Source: Pseudarthrobacter enclensis (GTDB taxonomy: Bacteria > Actinomycetota > Actinomycetes > Actinomycetales > Micrococcaceae). From it: DNA of 64,000 nucleotides. Location of the stretch: NCBI RefSeq assembly GCF_001457025.1, contig NZ_KQ758603.1, positions 62,001-126,000 on the forward strand, given 5' to 3'. Shown here in pieces: positions 51,075 to 58,795 of this stretch. Position numbers and translations under genes: made by a program. Below the pieces are notes generated by a model that was given only the letters and a program-made list of their open reading frames with translations, did not search any database and was not told the DNA's origin. Every line of letters begins with the position of its first letter. Position 1 is the stretch's first letter.

Positions 51075-51854
51075 ATGGCAGGGAACGGCAAAACCGGCGT
51101 GGATCCTGCCGAGGCGTCCTCGATGGCGCAGGGGCTGCGGATCGTGCGGCTGGTGGTTGACCTCGAAAAGCTGGGCCGCCCGCTCCCCGGAGTGTCGCAG
51201 CTGGCAGCCGAGCTCTCCATGGAGCAGAGCCGGGTGTCCCGCCTGACCCGGGAATTGTACGATCTTGGCCTGCTGGAACGTGAAGGCCGTGGACCCTTCC
51301 GTGCCGGGCCGGCGTTCTTTGCCCTGGCCGCGTCATTGAACATCGGGTGGGTGCTGGCCGCCGGTCCCGTGCTGGAAAGCCTGGTCAGTGCGCTGGAAAT
51401 GCGTGCCCGGGTGTCCGTGCGCGACGGGTTCCGTGCCATCCTGGTCCGCAGCTCCAGCAACGACTCCGTTCCCGGGAGTTTCGTCAAACCCGGCATGGTC
51501 AGTCCCGTGTGGTGCACCGGCGCCGGCCGAGCCCTGCTGTGGGACCTTGACCGTCCCGGCTTGGAGGCGCTGCTGGGGGACATCAATTATGTGGGCATCG
51601 GCGGCCCCAACGCCGCCCACTCCACCGGGGAGGTCTGGGACCTGATGGTCCGTGACCGGGCGGCCGGAGTCATTGCTGGCGGCGAGGAATTCGAGCACCA
51701 CGTGGTGGAACTCGCCGTTCCCGTGCGCGGCCCGTCCGGGGACATCCAGGCATCGGTGAGCGTGCTGGGGAGCCCCGCCCAGGCCGGCCGGCCCGGTGCG
51801 GCTGCCGCGCTGCTGGCCGCAGCCGAACACCTGGGCTCCGCAGCGGCCGTTTAA
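51075..51854 (+). CDS. IclR-like regulator of the mmu module
   Basis: About 259 residues. An N-terminal winged helix (GVSQLAAELSMEQSRVSRLTRELYDLGLLE) is followed by an IclR effector domain with WCTGAGRALLWDLD, a standard ligand-pocket segment. The start is uncertain: ATG at 51063, GTG at 51072 and ATG at 51075 are in frame; 51075 has GGGG upstream. It follows mmuP after 145 bases and lies tail to tail with a second IclR-like gene. Probably controls methionine-related uptake. Confidence 0.78.
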   Translation: MAGNGKTGVDPAEASSMAQGLRIVRLVVDLEKLGRPLPGVSQLAAELSMEQSRVSRLTRELYDLGLLEREGRGPFRAGPAFFALAASLNIGWVLAAGPVLESLVSALEMRARVSVRDGFRAILVRSSSNDSVPGSFVKPGMVSPVWCTGAGRALLWDLDRPGLEALLGDINYVGIGGPNAAHSTGEVWDLMVRDRAAGVIAGGEEFEHHVVELAVPVRGPSGDIQASVSVLGSPAQAGRPGAAAALLAAAEHLGSAAAV

Positions 51855-51896
51855 CTCAGGGTGAGGCGTGGCCCCGGCATCAGGCGCGGCCCGGTA

Positions 51897-52664
51897 TCAG
51901 GTGGTGGCGCGGTAGCCGAGCCGGGCCTCAAGCCACCGGCCCTGCTCCAGCAGCGCCGCCGCGCACGCATCCCGGCGTGGTTCCAGCCGGGCCTTGATGC
52001 CCACGATCTGCAAGGCGGCAGCCACCTCGCCCCTGAAGTCGCGGACGGGGACTGCCAGCGAATAGAGCCCGGGCTCGGCTTCCTCGTCCACCACCGAGTA
52101 GCCCCGGAGCCGTGCGGCGTCCCGGCGGGCCAGGAAGTCGTCGATGCCTGTTGGAGTGTTGGGGCCGTGGCGGATGAAGTCCACAGCGGCGAAGACCGTG
52201 CGGACTTGCCCGGCCGTGGCTTCCCACAGCACCGCCTGGCCGGCATCGCTGCAATACGCGGGGTAGGGCCGTCCCAGCCAGGAACCCACCAGGTTGCTGC
52301 CCGGCGGCACGCTCTCCCCGATGGTCACGGTGCCGGAACCCTGCAGGATGCCCAGGAAGCAGGCTTCGTCCGTGGCGGCGGCCAGGGTGTCCAATGCCGT
52401 AGCACCGTCGCTTTCCAGGCGCCGTGCCGTGAGCAGCTGGGCGTCGGTCAGCAGCGACCAGTCCAGCCTGTAGCTCCGGGCCTCCGCCCGGGCCAGGAAA
52501 CCCTCCTGCGAGGCGCTGCGAAGGTACCGCGACACCTGGCTGCGGTCCCGGTCCAGGCCGGCTGCGATGTCTGCCACGGATCCGTCGGCCAGCCCTGCGG
52601 CATGCCGGGCACCCACCGCCATGACCGCCTGGATTCCACGGCCCATGCTGGAGGTCTTCGGCAT
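51897..52664 (-). CDS. Second IclR-like regulator, divergent from mmuM
   Basis: About 255 residues from the ATG at 52664. The winged helix includes DGSVADIAAGLDRDRSQVSRYLRSASQEGFL, and the effector domain contains the segment YCSDAGQAVLWEATAG like that of its neighbour, so the two are paralogues. It is divergent from mmuM across a 78-base gap that holds the shared mmu motif. No clear ribosome site is visible, so it may be leaderless. Likely regulator of mmuM and possibly mmuP. Confidence 0.8.
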   Translation of the reverse strand: MPKTSSMGRGIQAVMAVGARHAAGLADGSVADIAAGLDRDRSQVSRYLRSASQEGFLARAEARSYRLDWSLLTDAQLLTARRLESDGATALDTLAAATDEACFLGILQGSGTVTIGESVPPGSNLVGSWLGRPYPAYCSDAGQAVLWEATAGQVRTVFAAVDFIRHGPNTPTGIDDFLARRDAARLRGYSVVDEEAEPGLYSLAVPVRDFRGEVAAALQIVGIKARLEPRRDACAAALLEQGRWLEARLGYRATT

Positions 52665-52698
52665 GCTGCCGAGTCTAGTGGAGCGGATCTTCACAACG

Positions 52699-52736
52699 GG
52701 TAACAGTCATTAAACACATGCATTGATGCGTATAGT
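52699..52736 (+). promoter_or_regulatory. Shared mmu motif and -10 element of mmuM
   Basis: GGTAACAG (52699-52706), 13 bases, then GCATTGATGC (52720-52729), followed directly by a -10-like TATAGT (52731-52736). Only six bases separate TATAGT from the mmuM ATG at 52743, predicting a leaderless mRNA. The inverted GCAT..ATGC core overlaps the promoter, suiting repression. Confidence 0.6.
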
Positions 52737-52742
52737 GATCGA

Positions 52743-53687
52743 ATGCCTGCCCGCGCCGCCCTGTCCGCCATGCTCGACGCCCCGGGTACCGTCCTGTCCG
52801 ACGGTGCCCTCGCCACGGAACTGGAGGCCAGGGGCTGCACCCTGGACGATCCTTTGTGGTCCGCCAAGATCTTGGTGGAACAGCCCGGCCTGATCACGGA
52901 CGTGCACCGGGACTATTACGCCGCCGGTGCCCGGATCGCCACCACCGCCAGCTACCAGGCCACCCCGCAGGGATTCGCCCGGCGGGGGATGGGCGAAGCC
53001 GAGGCATTGGAACTCGTGGCGTTGTCCGTGCGCCTGGCCGATGACGCCCGGCGCGCCCACCTGGCCAGCCATCCCGACGCCGGTCCCTTGCTGGTGGCCG
53101 GGTCCGTGGGGCCGTACGGGGCCTACCTCGCAGACGGCTCCGAGTACCGCGGCGACTACACCCTGACGGAGGCGGAGTTCCGGGACTTCCACCGTCCACG
53201 CGTCGAGGCCCTGGTGCGGGCCGGCGTCGACGTCCTTGCCTGCGAAACCCTGCCCTCCGCCGCCGAGGCACAGGCGCTCGCCGGGCTCACCCGGGAGGCC
53301 GGCGTCGAGTGCTGGTTCACCTTCACCCTGCGGGACGGCGGCCATATCAGCGACGGCACCCCGCTCGCCCACGTCGCTGAACTGCTGGACCCGCACCCGC
53401 ACGTGGCCGCCGTCGGCGTCAACTGCGTGCCCCTGGGACTTGTCACCCCGGCCCTGACGGCCCTGCGGAGCGGCACCGGAAAGCCCCTGGTGGCGTACCC
53501 CAATTCCGGCGAAACCTACGATCCGCATACCAAGTCCTGGGCCGCCGTCGACGGGAACTCCGAGGTTCCGGCGGACCTTGCCGCCGGAACCCAGGAGTGG
53601 GAAGCGCTGGGTGCGCGCATCATCGGTGGGTGCTGCAGGACCACGCCGGCGGACATCGCGGCCGTCGCGGGGCACATCGCCTGCTGA
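52743..53687 (+). CDS. mmuM: Homocysteine S-methyltransferase
   Basis: A 314-residue enzyme of the S-methyltransferase TIM-barrel family. The N-terminal DGALATELEARG and the zinc cysteines in VGVNC and IGGCCRTTP are as in MmuM/YagD. It transfers a methyl group from S-methylmethionine to homocysteine, forming two methionine molecules. Together with MmuP and its regulators it forms a plant-derived S-methylmethionine utilisation module. Confidence 0.92.
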   Translation: MPARAALSAMLDAPGTVLSDGALATELEARGCTLDDPLWSAKILVEQPGLITDVHRDYYAAGARIATTASYQATPQGFARRGMGEAEALELVALSVRLADDARRAHLASHPDAGPLLVAGSVGPYGAYLADGSEYRGDYTLTEAEFRDFHRPRVEALVRAGVDVLACETLPSAAEAQALAGLTREAGVECWFTFTLRDGGHISDGTPLAHVAELLDPHPHVAAVGVNCVPLGLVTPALTALRSGTGKPLVAYPNSGETYDPHTKSWAAVDGNSEVPADLAAGTQEWEALGARIIGGCCRTTPADIAAVAGHIAC

Positions 53688-53766
53688 AACCCTGCTCGAG
53701 CAGCCGCCATCCCGCGTGTCCGTGCCAATGTGCCCCGGGAGCGGCGGTGCAACAGTTAAGGGACAC

Positions 53767-54318
53767 CTACCCGGTGCGGACCCCATAGGTGGCCAGGACG
53801 TTGCCCTTGCTGGTGCGCTTCTCGTCCAGGAGGTCCAGCCGGGTCAGCGGATCACCGTCCTCGAACAGCCGCCGGCCGCTGCCTGCGATCACGGGGTGGG
53901 TCATGAGCTGCAGCGAATCCAGCAGGCCCGCGAACAGCAGCTGCCGGACCACGGAAATGCTGCCGCACACGGCGATCTCCCCTCCGTCGCGGTCCTTGAG
54001 CCCGGCAACGAACTCCTCCAGCGGTGAGTCCATCAGGTGCGAGTTCTGCCACTCGAGCGGCTCCTGCAGGGTCCGTGACGCCACGAACTTTTCCACCGGG
54101 TTGATGAACGCGGCGAACTCCTGGTCCGTGGAGGCATTAGGCCAGTAGCCCGCCCATTCCTGGTAGCTCACGCGGCCCAGCACCACCGTATCCACCGAGT
54201 TGATCATGGTGTTCAGCCCCTCACCGAGCTCGGCATCGAAGCTGTCGAACTGGAACTTGAACGGTTCGGACACCACCCCGTCAATGGAGTGGAACAAGCC
54301 GGCGGTGACTTTGCGCAT
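53767..54318 (-). CDS. Dihydrofolate reductase-like protein (RibD C-terminal fold)
   Basis: About 183 residues from the ATG at 54318, with AGGAGG seven bases upstream. It has the DHFR/RibD_C pattern: RKVTAGLFHSIDGVVSEP, VVLGRVSYQEW, AVCGSISVVRQLL and a C-terminal strand. Single-domain relatives are widespread in actinobacteria and bind NADPH, but seldom act in folate metabolism. Function unknown, probable reductase. It is monocistronic. Confidence 0.82.
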   Translation of the reverse strand: MRKVTAGLFHSIDGVVSEPFKFQFDSFDAELGEGLNTMINSVDTVVLGRVSYQEWAGYWPNASTDQEFAAFINPVEKFVASRTLQEPLEWQNSHLMDSPLEEFVAGLKDRDGGEIAVCGSISVVRQLLFAGLLDSLQLMTHPVIAGSGRRLFEDGDPLTRLDLLDEKRTSKGNVLATYGVRTG

Positions 54319-54551
54319 GTGGAGCCTCCTGGGAATCGTCGGGACAAGGAATAACGTATGCGCTGGGTCCGGCGGGGGAAAGAGCAATTGCCGCCAAGGA
54401 CGCCACAGTTGCTGCCAAAACGCGCGACGGCGGCGGGCCAGTTAGCTTCATCACTCGCCGTGGCGTCTTGCCGGGTTTTGGCGGAAACGGGCCCCATAAT
54501 GTTGTTGATGCGGCCACTTTCCGCAGCCCCGGCCAGGCAGGAGGAAGTGCA

Positions 54552-55058
54552 TTGGAAACTCTCAAGAAGATCGTCCGCAACCAGTACTTTCCCGCCGGTG
54601 CCGTGCTTGCCGGCGTCGTCCTTTTTTGGCTGGTGGGCGTCCTTGGCGGATTGTCGCTGCTGCACAACAACCAGCCGCCGCTGACCACGCTGACCTGGCT
54701 GCTGTTCGTCTACACGGCCGCGGTGCTCACCCCGCTGGCAGGCCTGCTGGCCGCCCTGGATCTGTTCCGCCGCTGGCGCCGCAACCGTGCCGGCGTAGTG
54801 CAGGCCATCGACGAGGACGCCGATGAGGACATGAGGCCGTCCGCCGAGACCCTTGTTCCGGCCACCGCCCCGCACGAGGGCCCCTATGACCAGGCCCAGC
54901 CGCTCGTGGACGGGGAGCACCACTCCCACCCGGCACAGGACCGGCAGCCGCGTTCCGCTACCCCGCCCCGACCGGGTACCGCTCCCGGTGCCGGCCAGGC
55001 CGCGGCGGGCACGGCCAAGAAGAACCCCAAGCAGCCCGGCGGCCGGAAAGCGGCGTAG
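54552..55058 (+). CDS. Two-helix membrane protein with charged tail
   Basis: A 168-residue protein starting at a TTG at 54552 with AGGAGG upstream. Two membrane helices cover about residues 15-38 and 48-72. The C-terminal half is hydrophilic with an acidic stretch (IDEDADEDM) and a Pro/Ala/Gly-rich end finishing in basic residues. No family recognised. Convergent with the GGDEF-EAL gene. Confidence 0.6.
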   Translation: METLKKIVRNQYFPAGAVLAGVVLFWLVGVLGGLSLLHNNQPPLTTLTWLLFVYTAAVLTPLAGLLAALDLFRRWRRNRAGVVQAIDEDADEDMRPSAETLVPATAPHEGPYDQAQPLVDGEHHSHPAQDRQPRSATPPRPGTAPGAGQAAAGTAKKNPKQPGGRKAA

Positions 55059-55087
55059 CTCCGGCCGGTTCCGGCGTCGGCCGTTTC

Positions 55088-57241
55088 CTAGCGGGCGTTC
55101 AGCGCGCCCAGCGCCTGCTCCGCCCGGCCCAGCACGCCAGGCAACCGGGCAGCCGGCTCCGGACGTGAGAACAGGTACCCCTGGAGCGAGTCGCAGCCCA
55201 GCGACGTGAGGTAGTCCGCCTGTACGGGTGTTTCGATTCCTTCGCCGGTGACGGTCAGTCCCAGGCTGTGCGCCATGTTGATCATGGCGCTGAGGATGGG
55301 CAGGCGCTCGCTGCCCGTCCGCACCATCGACACGAACGTTTTGTCGATTTTCACCGTATCCACCGGCAGGTCCTGCAGCCGTCCCAACGACGAGTAGCCG
55401 GTGCCGAAGTCGTCCAGGGCAACCCTGGCGCCGGCGTCGCGGAGGGTGCTGAGCTGCCGGATGACGTTGCAGTCTGCATCGAAAAAGACGCTCTCGGTGA
55501 CCTCCATGACCAGCTGCCGGGCGGCGACCCCGTATTCCTGTGCCAGGCGGAGAACGGTGGCGGCAAAGTCGTGTTCCTGCAGCTGCACGCCGGAGACGTT
55601 CACCGCCAGCGACCGTGCGGGGTCTTCGCCCAGCCACGGCGCCAGCTGCTGCATGCCCTGCACCATGACCTCCAGGCCAATTTCGCGGATCAGTCCGCTG
55701 CGTTCGGCGGGCGGGATGAAGTCCGACGGCGGCACGCGCCCGCCATCCCGGTCCCACCGTGCGAGGGCCTCGAACTGGACCACCTGACCCATCCGGTGCG
55801 ACACGATGGGCTGGAACTCCACGGTGATTTCCCTGTTAGGTACGGCAAACTGGAGGCCGCTCTCCAAATCCGTGCGCTGCAGGAGCGCGGTCATCATGTC
55901 CGGCTGGAACCGCAGGAAGCGGTTCTTGCCGGCAGCCTTGGCCGCGTACATGGCGATGTCCGCCTGGCGCAGCAACTCCGAGGGGCCCACGTCCTCCAGC
56001 CCACGGGACGCCAGGCCGAGGCTCAGGCTGGGGCGCAGCACCTGCCCGCTGATGATGACGGGAACGTGCAGGCAGCGGAGGATGCACGTGGCAATGTCCT
56101 CCACGTTGGGGCAGGCGGTCAGGAGCACCACGAACTCGTCACCGCCCAGCCGGGCCACCACGTCCGCGGTGGGCACACATCCGCGCAGCCGGCGGGAAAC
56201 CTCGATCAGCATGTCGTCGCCGGCCTGGTGGCCCAGGATGTCGTTGACTTCCTTGAAGTCGTCCAGGTCCAGGAGCAGCACATCCACGCTCTTGAGCCGC
56301 GGTTCCTTCAGCGATTCAGCCAGTGCGTCGTTGAACACGGCGCGGTTGGCCAGCCCGGTCAGCGGGTCCTGGAAGGCCATGACCCGCAGTTTCTCGGCCT
56401 GGGCGGCCAGGTCCAGCATGGCCTGGTGGGCCTGTTGCTGTGCCTGCCTCCTGGGCGTGACGTCGCGGAAGCTCCAGACCCGGCCCACGATAGTGTCGCC
56501 GGCGCGTTGCGGCCGGGAGTACCGTTCCACGGTGCGCCCGTCCCGGAACTCCAGGACATCGTGGGTTTCGGCAACAGGGTCGCCCTGGACTTCGGCGAGC
56601 CGGGACAGGAATGCCTCCGGATCCGCCATCTGGCCCATTACCCGCCGCATGACGGGATCGTCGCTGTCGCCGTCCATGAGCTCCTGGGGGATGTCCCACA
56701 TGGTGAGGAACTGGTCGTTGTATCCGGCGACCCGGCCGTCGGAACCCATCACCAGGATGCCGTCCGCCGTGGATTCCAGCGTCGCCGTCAACAGGGACAG
56801 CACTTCGCGAAGGTCGGCATTGGCCTGGCGGTGCGAAGTACCCCGGACGGACAGCAGGTACCGCGACGGTGCCGGCCCGCCGTCGTCGAACGCGTCCTCC
56901 CGGCCCGGTGCAGCGAGCAGTGAACCGGCCACTTCGGCGGAGAATCGGGTGCCGTCCGCGTGGATCCAGTACACCTCACGGGGTGCCGGGGGATCGTCCG
57001 GCCGCTCCAGCAAGTGCCGGAGGATCCTGTCCATTTCCGGCCGGGAGGCAGCGGCCAACAGCGTACGGTAGTCGCGGCCCGCCAAGAGTCTGGGGTCCGG
57101 TCCGAACAGGCGGGATGCTGCCGCGTTGGCAAAGTCGATGGTGCCGGCGGCATCGATCGCCAGGAAGGCGTCGGGGCTGGCATCAAGCATGGCTTCGAAC
57201 GTGCGCACCGCTGCTGTGCTGTTGTGCCTGGCTTCGGCCAT
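55088..57241 (-). CDS. PAS-GGDEF-EAL cyclic-di-GMP signalling protein
   Basis: About 717 residues from the ATG at 57241. Two PAS domains occupy residues 10-125 and 145-265, followed by a GGDEF domain (intact RLGGDEFVVLL near 367) and an EAL domain (FEALARW near 491, with downstream DDFGTGYSSL and ExxT metal sites). Both synthase and phosphodiesterase motifs look intact, so the protein could make and break cyclic-di-GMP under PAS control. No membrane helix is present. It is one of few such proteins usual in this family of bacteria. Confidence 0.93.
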   Translation of the reverse strand: MAEARHNSTAAVRTFEAMLDASPDAFLAIDAAGTIDFANAAASRLFGPDPRLLAGRDYRTLLAAASRPEMDRILRHLLERPDDPPAPREVYWIHADGTRFSAEVAGSLLAAPGREDAFDDGGPAPSRYLLSVRGTSHRQANADLREVLSLLTATLESTADGILVMGSDGRVAGYNDQFLTMWDIPQELMDGDSDDPVMRRVMGQMADPEAFLSRLAEVQGDPVAETHDVLEFRDGRTVERYSRPQRAGDTIVGRVWSFRDVTPRRQAQQQAHQAMLDLAAQAEKLRVMAFQDPLTGLANRAVFNDALAESLKEPRLKSVDVLLLDLDDFKEVNDILGHQAGDDMLIEVSRRLRGCVPTADVVARLGGDEFVVLLTACPNVEDIATCILRCLHVPVIISGQVLRPSLSLGLASRGLEDVGPSELLRQADIAMYAAKAAGKNRFLRFQPDMMTALLQRTDLESGLQFAVPNREITVEFQPIVSHRMGQVVQFEALARWDRDGGRVPPSDFIPPAERSGLIREIGLEVMVQGMQQLAPWLGEDPARSLAVNVSGVQLQEHDFAATVLRLAQEYGVAARQLVMEVTESVFFDADCNVIRQLSTLRDAGARVALDDFGTGYSSLGRLQDLPVDTVKIDKTFVSMVRTGSERLPILSAMINMAHSLGLTVTGEGIETPVQADYLTSLGCDSLQGYLFSRPEPAARLPGVLGRAEQALGALNAR

Positions 57242-57324
57242 GCCACCACCCCCCTCGCACATCATAAGCGGGGAAGCGCCCGTTGTGGATGCGCCGTGAC
57301 CTGCGGATTTGTCCCGGACACAGA

Positions 57325-57356
57325 AAAACGCCGCCCCGCGGACGGGACGGCGTTTT
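57325..57356 (-). terminator. Terminator after the GlsB-like gene
   Basis: Stem of nine pairs (57325-57333 with 57348-57356), extended inward by four pairs after one mismatch. A run of T lies on the distal arm for the minus strand, 23 bases after the stop at 57379. Confidence 0.7.
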
Positions 57357-57378
57357 CGGTAAGGAACTGTGGGTGCTG

Positions 57379-57648
57379 CTAGGCCCGTCGGCCGCTGCGG
57401 TTCATGACGGCACCGTAGATCAGCAGAACAATGATCGATCCGAGGATGGCCAGCAGCCAGGTGCGGAGGTCGAAGAACTCGGCCAAACCGCCGCCGAAGA
57501 TCAGGGATCCGATCCAGCCACCGAGGATGGCGCCGACTACGCCCAGGACCATGGTCACCAGCCAGCCACCGCCTTGACGGCCCGGCAGGATTGCCTTCGC
57601 AATGGCGCCTGCAATCAAGCCCAAGATGAGAAATCCGAGAATGCCCAT
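57379..57648 (-). CDS. GlsB/YeaQ/YmgE stress-response membrane protein
   Basis: An 89-residue protein starting at 57648, with AAGGAG at proper spacing. It has three hydrophobic segments with Gly zipper patterns (LGLIAGAIAKAILPG, LGVVGAILGGWIGSL). It belongs to the transglycosylase-associated/GlsB family of small stress membrane proteins. Function is not settled; often induced by general stress. It is monocistronic with its own terminator. Confidence 0.9.
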   Translation of the reverse strand: MGILGFLILGLIAGAIAKAILPGRQGGGWLVTMVLGVVGAILGGWIGSLIFGGGLAEFFDLRTWLLAILGSIIVLLIYGAVMNRSGRRA

Positions 57649-57856
57649 GCTGTCACTCCTTATTAGTAAGTTGTGCCGTGCCCCCATCTCCGGTTCCCTA
57701 ATTCAATCAGCGTGCTTACCTGTCTGCAAGGCTTTGAATATCACAGGATGACTGTCAGTTTGGCGCCGTAAACGCGCAGGCCGGGGCGGGTTTTGGGCCG
57801 TGGATAGGATGAAGTGTCCCCTCAGGGCGAGCAAAGAACCAGCAAGGAGCCCCGGC

Positions 57857-58723
57857 ATGTCCAGCCAGAACACCGCCCGGCCACGTGCCGTTTTCCTCGA
57901 CATCGACGGAACGTACGCAGACCACGGGCTCGCCCCGGAAGCGCACGTGGAGGCCGTCCGCGGGGCGCGACGCCGCGGCCATCTGGTCTTTGTCTGCACC
58001 GGCCGCCCGCTGTCCATGGTGCCGGACCACATCCTGGCAGCGGGGTTCGACGGCGTGATCACCGGCGCGGGTGCGCGGGTGGACATGAACGGGGAGGTGC
58101 TGAAGGACAGCAGGTTCTCCCCGGAGACCGCAGCCCTGATCGTGGACACCCTGGACGCCCACGATGTGGCCTACATCCTCGAAGCTCCCGAGGCGCTGCA
58201 CGGCCGGACCGGGGTGGACGAGCGGCTCCGCCGGGTGCTGACGCCCGTGTTCGCCGGCCGGTCCCGCCATGACGGTTTGCTCAGCACGGACGTGGACCCG
58301 GTGGAGGACATCCTGAGGCCGGTCCGGTACAGCGACGACCTCCGCGGTGCCTCGTTCGCCAAGATCTCCTGCTTTGATTCGCCGGTGCCGCTGGGCCGGC
58401 TGATGGATGTGATCGGCCCCGAGGCGGGCCTTATTCCCAGTTCTCTGTCCGCCCTGGGCGAGAGCGCCGGGGAGATCTTCATGGCCGGCACCCATAAGGC
58501 GGTGGGCATCCGGGTGGTGCAGGAGCGGTTGGGCCTGGAGCGTGCGGACATCGTGGCCATCGGCGACAGCGCCAACGATATCGAGATGCTGGAATATGCA
58601 GGTGTCGGCATTGCCGTGGAGGGCGGGCACCCGTCGGTGCTGGCCGTCGCCGACCAGGTCACCCCGGGCCCGGCCGGCAACGGCGTGGCATTGGCCCTGG
58701 CCGGACTCGGGCTCCTGGACTGA
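57857..58723 (+). CDS. HAD-superfamily hydrolase, Cof type
   Basis: A 288-residue protein from the ATG at 57857, with AAGGAG upstream. All HAD motifs are seen: DIDGTYADHG (nucleophile Asp), CTGRP, a Lys in GTHKAVG and the acidic GDSANDIEML. The cap domain is of the Cof/IIB class. Such enzymes dephosphorylate sugar phosphates or FMN-like molecules. It is monocistronic and convergent with the wall hydrolase operon. Substrate unknown. Confidence 0.9.
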   Translation: MSSQNTARPRAVFLDIDGTYADHGLAPEAHVEAVRGARRRGHLVFVCTGRPLSMVPDHILAAGFDGVITGAGARVDMNGEVLKDSRFSPETAALIVDTLDAHDVAYILEAPEALHGRTGVDERLRRVLTPVFAGRSRHDGLLSTDVDPVEDILRPVRYSDDLRGASFAKISCFDSPVPLGRLMDVIGPEAGLIPSSLSALGESAGEIFMAGTHKAVGIRVVQERLGLERADIVAIGDSANDIEMLEYAGVGIAVEGGHPSVLAVADQVTPGPAGNGVALALAGLGLLD

Positions 58724-58795
58724 AGGGTCGGACCAGCGGACCGGCCGCACGACCCAACCCGCTGGGACGGGCTCACGGCGTGAAGCGTTCCGGGG

